Assembly (NCBI RefSeq): GCF_964340395.1
Contig: NC_135567.1
Location: 17,277,806-17,297,805, forward strand
Origin: Glandiceps talaboti
Lineage: Eukaryota; Hemichordata; Enteropneusta; Spengelidae
Length of the DNA: 20,000 bases
Direction: 5' to 3'
Shown here: one piece after another, positions 18,201 to 20,000 of the stretch
Position numbering within the stretch: the first letter of the stretch is position 1
Layout: the number at the start of each line of letters is the position of its first letter
Notes under the pieces: model-generated
Database searches by the model: none
Told to the model about the DNA's origin: nothing
The model's input: only the letters and a program-made list of their open reading frames with translations
Translations under genes and position numbers: made by a program

Positions 18201-19089
18201 CATTGGTATTTTATTATGAGTTTCCACAAAAATAAACACATTCCAAAACCTTGGCAGAAACACTGATTATGTCATACACTTGTAAATCATTACATTTTCT
18301 TGGAAAAGTAATAATAAATAATATGTATAGCGAACTGTATTCACTGTACTGTGTACATAATATTTGATGAAAAGCTGGTAAAAATTATAACATTAACACT
18401 GGTGAGGAACGCCTGTAAAATGGCTGGGGAACTCAGGTAGATTTTACCATTGAGGTAGGAAGTCCTTCCTCCATGATTTTAGCTACTTACATTGCGCAAC
18501 GACTGGTAAGGAACCCTTGAAAAATAACTTAGGAATTCTGGTAGATTTTAAATTACTTACCACCCTTTACAAAATGCTAAGTAGTTGATGAGGAAATAGT
18601 TTATTGAACTAATACTAGCAGGAGGCGAGGGCTGGTAGTTACAGTGTAATTGATACATTTTGATGAGTGAATGCACATGTAATTAAGTGATATATTTTGG
18701 TGTCAGATGGCTGCCAATTATGTTTTTATTAGGCCAGACAGCCTGTTTTATCAACAATAAACAACTAATGAATAAATTGATAATGATATAAACAAATCCC
18801 AAGGTTAATTTCTAAGCCTATCGTCAATGATAACACATTTCATCTATGAATGTCAAACTTCGCACTATGGAATTTGAAAAACGATTGGAAAATTTCTCAC
18901 ATATCTCTTTGGTAACAGAAAACTAAACACGTACCACGAGTAAATGTTATTATAGACACTCGCTACCACTGCATTCATTACACCGTTGTCTCGACTGCAG
19001 TTCCCATCTGTCAACTAAGACGAAATTATTTTTCGTTACTATAAAATGAAGACTATACTTACCCTAAACTTGGCAATTATTGCACCCAT
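8307..19089 (-). CDS. LNPK: Lunapark homologue, nine-exon gene (ER three-way junction protein)
   Basis: Join on the minus strand: 19089-19063, 17433-17204, 12039-11981, 11016-10976, 10404-10284, 9803-9714, 9389-9225, 8958-8839, 8650-8307. The sum is 1197 nt, 398 residues plus TGA, slightly shorter than vertebrate lunapark (about 430). Seen: Met-Gly start (possible myristoylation), a helix at about 14-42, hydrophobic segments at about 43-65 and 73-96, a charged helical stretch at 107-142, a Pro-rich linker at 143-200, a Cys4 zinc ribbon (C226, C229, C248, C251), a Gln-rich run at 288-308 and an acidic C-terminus. Known for the family: membrane-embedded, both ends cytosolic, enriched at and stabilising three-way junctions of tubular ER, working with atlastins and reticulons. 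The LNPARK signature that names the family reads MNPSRK here. The 3' UTR end was not found: no AATAAA occurs on this strand for more than 1 kb after the stop. The exon chain is inferred, without transcript data, but every junction preserves frame and homology. Confidence 0.95.
8839..8958 (-). CDS. LNPK: LNPK coding exon 8 (second half of zinc ribbon)
   Basis: Acceptor TTTCTGACAG (AG at 8960-8959) and donor GTAAGT at 8838; 120 nt. Two bases complete Ala245, then [20 protein letters not shown] and a Pro-rich run to RRQPP. Cys248 and Cys251 complete the zinc ribbon. The family signature LNPARK is replaced by MNPSRK. The last base starts Gly285. Confidence 0.95.
9053..9217. repeat. CT, GTCT and CA microsatellites filling LNPK intron 7
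   Basis: Plus-strand order: GTCT-rich (9055-9092), CT run (about 9113-9149), mixed CCCT/CTCT, then about 17 CA units (9184-9217). In the transcript this becomes a GU repeat beginning 7 bases after the intron 7 donor (9224), then GA repeats. Open frames over it on either strand are artefacts. Confidence 0.95.
9225..9389 (-). CDS. LNPK: LNPK coding exon 7 (first half of zinc ribbon)
   Basis: Acceptor TTTTCGCCAG (AG at 9391-9390) and donor GTAGGT at 9224; 165 nt. It encodes [20 protein letters not shown], then [19 protein letters not shown] and on to [15 protein letters not shown] and EYLVGDGP are near identical to vertebrate lunapark. Cys226 and Cys229 form the first CxxC of the Cys4 ribbon. 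The donor is followed within a few bases by a long GT repeat. Confidence 0.96.
9432..9705. mobile_element. Dispersed foldback element, copy B, in LNPK intron 6
   Basis: Same family as 4293-4720. The hairpin arms hold TTCAGCTGGAAAATACTTGT with GACCTAATGG on the left, and CCCCTTAGGTCAC with TTCCTCAACTGAATGA on the right. It fills most of the 324-bp intron and ends only about 10 bp from the exon 6 donor. Confidence 0.7.
9714..9803 (-). CDS. LNPK: LNPK coding exon 6 (Pro-rich linker)
   Basis: Acceptor CATTTCTAG (AG at 9805-9804) and donor GTAAGT at 9713; 90 nt. The first two bases complete Gly160 and the last base starts Arg190. It encodes [20 protein letters not shown] and then LNGQQMAVQ. This part is poorly conserved across lunaparks, so it rests on phase and splice signals. 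Its acceptor and first bases belong to an 85-bp tandem repeat, so two near-identical acceptors lie upstream at 9888 and 9973. Confidence 0.82.
9790..10023. repeat. 85-bp tandem repeat spanning the LNPK exon 6 acceptor
   Basis: CACCTAGAAATGAAGGAAAA occurs at 9801, 9886 and 9971, an exact 85-bp step. On the transcribed strand each unit carries a pyrimidine tract, CATTTCTAG and the first dozen bases of exon 6, so the 3' splice site is present three times. Each unit also contains CACTAGATGGCGC, resembling the CTCF core. Confidence 0.93.
10284..10404 (-). CDS. LNPK: LNPK coding exon 5 (conserved helix)
   Basis: Acceptor GATTTCAG and donor GTATGT at 10283; 121 nt, phase 0 in, one base out. It encodes [20 protein letters not shown] followed by [12 protein letters not shown] and on to PPQV. 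The stretch [11 protein letters not shown] is identical to vertebrate lunapark. After this the chain turns Pro-rich. Confidence 0.95.
10457..10510. repeat. Dispersed CCATATGGATGAGG sequence, copy 2
   Basis: AAAGTGACCATATGGATGAG followed by GAGTGGGTATTTATTTTGG, matching 5361, 17090 and 17828. Located in LNPK intron 4 and directly abutting the element that starts at about 10509. Confidence 0.75.
10509..10790. mobile_element. Truncated copy of the 13361-13740 element
   Basis: Shares GATTACGCTCAATTTT, GGGGTAGGTAGATT, GTCTAGTTCAGGTAGT, TCTTCTCATCAGATGTA and CATTACAGATTGGAAGAA in the same order and spacing. The minus-strand frame that is open in the other copy is broken here by a stop and a frameshift. 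Its far end is lost. Confidence 0.85.
10822..10960. repeat. 52-bp tandem repeat, three copies
   Basis: GAACCTGGGATTGAAACCCT starts at 10837, 10889 and 10941. On the minus strand GGGTTTCAATCCC is like a tRNA B box (two mismatches), hinting at a SINE fragment. The last copy ends about 15 bp from the LNPK exon 4 donor. Confidence 0.85.
10976..11016 (-). CDS. LNPK: LNPK coding exon 4 (charged helix)
   Basis: Acceptor TTATGTTCCAG and donor GTAAGT at 10975; 41 nt, two bases completing Asp106 and then 13 codons, [13 protein letters not shown]. It aligns with vertebrate EALDDLKSQRKKI, the start of the charged helical region after the second membrane segment. It is too short to stand out alone, but phase and homology fix it between exons 3 and 5. 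Confidence 0.9.
11656..11941. mobile_element. TIR (MITE-like) element in LNPK intron 3
   Basis: The left end CCAGGAACCTCCCAATGGGG plus AACTTGCAA is the reverse complement, with a small gap, of the right end TTGCAAGTTCCCCATTGTAA plus TGGGAGTCCTGG. It is about 285 bp with no coding capacity. Its right end lies about 40 bp from LNPK exon 3. Confidence 0.78.
11981..12039 (-). CDS. LNPK: LNPK coding exon 3 (end of second membrane segment)
   Basis: Acceptor TGTGACAG and donor GTAAGT (11980-11975); 59 nt. The first base completes Ile86; the last base starts Asp106. It encodes [19 protein letters not shown], aligning without a gap to vertebrate IWSIRTVIIFFFSKRTERN. The intron before it (17203-12040, 5164 bp) is the largest of the gene and carries most of the transposon-like sequence. 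There is no missing exon at this junction. Confidence 0.92.
12149..12317. repeat. GACA / GATA tetranucleotide microsatellite in LNPK intron 2
   Basis: CAGACAGA and CAGATAGA runs with CCGACAAA interruptions. Open minus-strand frames full of Cys, Leu, Ser and Val are artefacts of the repeat. Confidence 0.95.
12855..13170 (-). mobile_element. tRNA-derived SINE with duplicated head
   Basis: On the minus strand, GACCGAGTGGTTTAATAAAC (A-box-like, as in Leu and Ser tRNAs) starts at about 13159 and is followed by GGGGTTCGAACTC (B-box-like) at about 13111. The same pair recurs at about 13084 and 13035. Then comes a body with GGTTTTCCCCGAGTAG and TCGTTTCCTCCTGC (about 12950-12910). The 3' acceptor arm does not pair, so this is not a working tRNA gene. 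The body resembles a conserved SINE core seen widely in marine animals; a MetaSINE assignment is possible but untested. Confidence 0.7.
13361..13740. mobile_element. TIR element of about 378 bp with a short ORF
   Basis: The left end AGGCCTAACCACAAAAATTG plus TGTGGTTCCGATTAC is inverted against the right end GTAACCGGAACCAAAAATTT plus TTGTTGGCCTA. A related truncated copy lies at 10509-10790. On the minus strand a frame ends at 13484 with a segment reading [20 protein letters not shown] followed by [19 protein letters not shown]. It is hydrophilic with a CxxC, but I know no family for it. No transposase motifs are visible. Confidence 0.8.
13745..14160. other. Intron 2 stretch, nothing recognised
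   Basis: A small hairpin (TTTTTGGGT / ACCCAAAAA, about 14077-14097) is the only structure seen. Confidence 0.5.
14165..14757 (-). mobile_element. tRNA-like SINE with internal 77-bp tandem array
   Basis: On the minus strand the element seems to start near 14755 with a degenerate tRNA-like head: GGTTGAATGGTTAGGCTTG, then CTGCAGGTTGTAGTTTCCAG. It continues through a body to about 14200, where a CTTTGAGCACAGAATGGG stretch lies. Inside the body a 77-bp unit with AGGATTAAAGCATTCACATT is present four times (14341, 14418, 14495, 14572). The plus-strand frame at 14165-14404 is not a gene. Confidence 0.65.
14335..14640. repeat. 77-bp tandem repeat, four copies
   Basis: Steps of exactly 77 bp between AGGATTAAAG at 14341, 14418, 14495 and 14572. 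Units include CTATCCTACCAGGTCCC and ATTATACAGCTGGGTTGACT and differ by only a few bases, so the expansion is recent. Confidence 0.95.
14978..15290. repeat. Tandem pair of about 150 bp, related to 1601-1725
   Basis: ATTATTGAATTTACTT starts at 14978 and 15128. Both copies run through ATCTTGCTCCTCATTTT and TCATTGTC-TA-ACCACA to AGCTCTGG. The second copy continues with TTTGCGAGAATG, as does the dispersed copy near 1700. Confidence 0.8.
15291..15925. other. Intron 2 stretch, nothing recognised
   Basis: AT-rich, with no exon, RNA gene or repeat that I could support. Confidence 0.5.
15926..16242. mobile_element. Foldback/MITE element with about 85-bp inverted ends
   Basis: The left arm 15926-16009 and right arm 16151-16242 are reverse complements with small gaps: GACTCCATTTCATACGTATA, GAATCTGTGA and TTAAGCGAGTAC are shared. 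The middle (16010-16150) is more GC-rich and holds a smaller hairpin, GAGCGGTTTCCGAATCGCTC (16011-16030). No protein is encoded. Confidence 0.88.
16243..16870. other. Intron 2 stretch, nothing recognised
   Basis: T and A homopolymer runs (near 16355 and 16517) and a G-rich patch (about 16530-16541) only. Confidence 0.5.
16880..16983. repeat. 37-bp inverted repeat
   Basis: Arms 16880-16916 (TTCAGTCTAAGTTAATGG and on to GTATTGCAC) and 16947-16983 are reverse complements with two mismatches, separated by 30 bases. Confidence 0.9.
17088..17135. repeat. Dispersed CCATATGGATGAGG sequence, copy 3
   Basis: AAAGTGACCATATGGATGAG followed by GATTGGGTATTTAT; only the end of the family is present. It sits about 70 bp past LNPK exon 2, inside intron 2. 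Confidence 0.75.
17204..17433 (-). CDS. LNPK: LNPK coding exon 2 (helix and membrane segments)
   Basis: Acceptor TCAACAG ends at 17434 and donor GTAAGT starts at 17203; 230 nt, starting in phase 0 and ending after two bases of an Ile codon. It encodes residues 10-86. These begin [15 protein letters not shown], matching TKPSTVEVLESIDKE of the vertebrate protein. They continue with a charged helix, a first membrane segment rich in Leu, Ile and Tyr, a short PDNWKGR loop and the start of the second membrane segment (SLPLLMFPF). This is the most clearly recognisable N-terminal part. Confidence 0.95.
17454..17820. other. Intron 1 stretch, nothing recognised
   Basis: No exon or repeat identified between exon 2 and the repeat copy at 17825. 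Confidence 0.5.
17825..17875. repeat. Dispersed CCATATGGATGAGG sequence, copy 4
   Basis: AAAGTGGCCATATGGATGAG followed by GATTGAACGTTTATTTTGG, in LNPK intron 1. Confidence 0.75.
17988..18128. repeat. Nested foldback in LNPK intron 1
   Basis: Inner arms 18015-18039 (ACTCACAGTCAAAAATTTTC and on) and 18045-18072 pair with two extra bases on one side around a 5-base loop. Pairing extends outward through AAAATTT and, with a gap, CCTTTAGTAATGAA against TTCATTACTCTAGG. Confidence 0.8.
18129..18395. other. Intron 1 stretch, nothing recognised
   Basis: No exon or repeat identified. Confidence 0.45.
18398..18553. repeat. Diverged direct repeat, two copies 104 bp apart
   Basis: ACTGGTGAGGAACGCCTG to GGTAGATTTTA (from 18398) recurs as ACTGGTAAGGAACCCTTG to GGTAGATTTTA (from 18502). 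Confidence 0.75.
18560..19060. other. Intron 1 stretch next to exon 1, nothing recognised
   Basis: No exon, repeat or RNA gene identified. Confidence 0.5.
19063..19089 (-). CDS. LNPK: LNPK coding exon 1
   Basis: Nine codons, MGAIIAKFR, followed by the donor GTAAGT at 19062-19057; phase 0. The start has A at -3 and G at +4, a strong animal start context. Vertebrate lunapark begins MGGLFSRWR, so length, Met-Gly start and basic end all match. Gly2 is a candidate N-myristoylation site, inferred from the family. The following intron is 1629 bp. Confidence 0.9.
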
Positions 19090-19594
19090 CTTCGTCTTTT
19101 CACTGTTTTGTCATAAATTGTTCAGATATATCAGAAATTCCTGAAGGATAACAGTCGAGTGAAAGTCATCAAGAAGTTCGAGTTCTCACTGTTGTAACTC
19201 CGCCATATTTCAATCTGTCTGGCAGCTAAGATATCGCGAGATTACGCCCGTCCGAGATGTCACTGCAGGTCATTTGAAAAAATGACCCTCCCCCTGTGTG
19301 TGACTGCTTATATCCGTACAGCTAGTTCCAAATACATTTCAACAATTATTTGAATTGATTACAAAAACTGAAAGCCACCCTAATCATTCAATTTTCACTG
19401 AAGAAGAAAATTGAACCGAAAAATGTAAACATTGAGTTTGACCTTCGACCTCAACTATCAAAATGGCGACTCGCACAACACGTGTATGTGAAGGCGATTT
19501 TTAAATTGTTTGTTTATTTCGGAGACAAAGCCGATCGGGTTAATATTTTTACAGACGATTTGTGTTTTGATGAAGTGAAGAGAACCCTGTCAAT
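19090..19594. promoter_or_regulatory. Putative bidirectional promoter of LNPK and the rightward gene
   Basis: About 500 bp between two divergent start codons. It is richer in CG dinucleotides than its surroundings (for example around 19234-19255). Reading leftward, a YY1-like AAATATGGCGGAG lies at 19209-19197, about 110 bp before the LNPK ATG. Reading rightward, a second YY1-like CAAAATGGCGAC lies at 19459-19470, about 125 bp before the other ATG. TATCGCGAGA at 19232-19241 differs by one base from the TCTCGCGAGA motif of housekeeping promoters. No TATA box is evident. Transcription starts are inferred, near 19210 leftward and about 19450 rightward. Confidence 0.6.
19463..19504 (+). other. Upstream ORF of 13 codons in the 5' leader of the rightward gene
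   Basis: ATG to TAA, MATRTTRVCEGDF. Its ATG is the one inside the YY1-like ATGGCGAC motif, so it may be a motif by-product, not a translated peptide. Whether it is in the mRNA depends on the true transcription start. Confidence 0.35.
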
Positions 19595-19618
19595 ATGAGT
19601 GGCAAATTCTCTTTCAAG
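19595..19618 (+). CDS. First coding exon of an unidentified divergent gene (partial)
   Basis: Eight codons, MSGKFSFK, ending in AAG followed by the donor GTACGT at 19619-19624. The ATG has A at -3. Upstream sequence looks like a 5' UTR with two short upstream ORFs (19463-19504, 13 codons; 19570-19578, two codons). The remaining 380 bases would be first intron and show no exon I can support. I do not recognise the product; eight residues are too few. The call rests on a good start context, a donor exactly at the exon end and the divergent promoter arrangement. Confidence 0.55.
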
Positions 19619-20000
19619 GTACGTATTCTTGCAGTAAATGTGTGCGACTCCATCATTATCATATCTATCTATGCGGCTATGACATCAATGCGTTGATCAC
19701 TTATATTGTTCGTGGAGATGTAAACAAGTGCTACAGTACATGTGGACTGATCATGTGCATACTAGAGATCTCGGGCTAGAGATTCTACCGCTTATAATTA
19801 CAGAAAGTGAACAGTTTTGTCGTATAGAATGATTTGATTCTAAGTTTGAATTCATTCATAATCATATCAAGACTTTGCAAACAGAACAGGTGAAGATTGC
19901 ACGCACTATTTCTGTATAACCACTCTCCACACTTTCACACCCGACGCACTGGAAGACACGTACTGGACCAAAACTTTAGAAATATCATTGGAACTTTGTA
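19619..20000 (+). other. Start of first intron of the rightward gene (inferred)
   Basis: Begins with the donor GTACGT. No further exon can be supported before the window ends. Confidence 0.4.

Overview
This is an AT-rich eukaryotic nuclear window, almost certainly from an invertebrate animal and probably a marine one. Small exons are separated by repeat-filled introns with GT-AG borders. There are many tetranucleotide microsatellites, minisatellites, foldback elements and tRNA-like SINE copies. No bacterial gene layout is present. The exact taxon cannot be read from the sequence.

The main gene is a nine-exon Lunapark (LNPK) homologue on the minus strand, from the ATG at 19089 down to a TGA at 8309-8307. 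I assembled it by hand from splice sites, reading phase and similarity to vertebrate lunapark. All eight junctions keep the frame and give a 398-residue protein. It has an N-terminal Met-Gly, a helix, two membrane segments, a second helical segment, a Pro-rich linker, a Cys4 zinc ribbon and a Gln-rich then acidic tail. This fits a protein that stabilises three-way junctions of the tubular endoplasmic reticulum.

From 19090 to 19594 lies a compact divergent promoter. LNPK is transcribed leftward from it. A second gene is probably transcribed rightward; only its 8-codon first coding exon (19595-19618) and the start of its first intron are inside the window, so its product is unknown.

The left 8.3 kb holds no gene I can support. 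It consists of tandem arrays (units of 96, 65, 63, about 20 and about 18 bp), simple repeats, a pair of CTCF-like motifs and several foldback elements. The LNPK introns carry the same kinds of sequence: a 378-bp terminal-inverted-repeat element with a short ORF, two tRNA-like SINEs with internal duplications, several foldbacks, and an 85-bp tandem repeat that triplicates the 3' splice site of exon 6.

There is no evidence of a new multi-gene system. The observations most worth following are the triplicated splice acceptor in LNPK, the repeat families with copies inside and outside the gene, and the divergent promoter.
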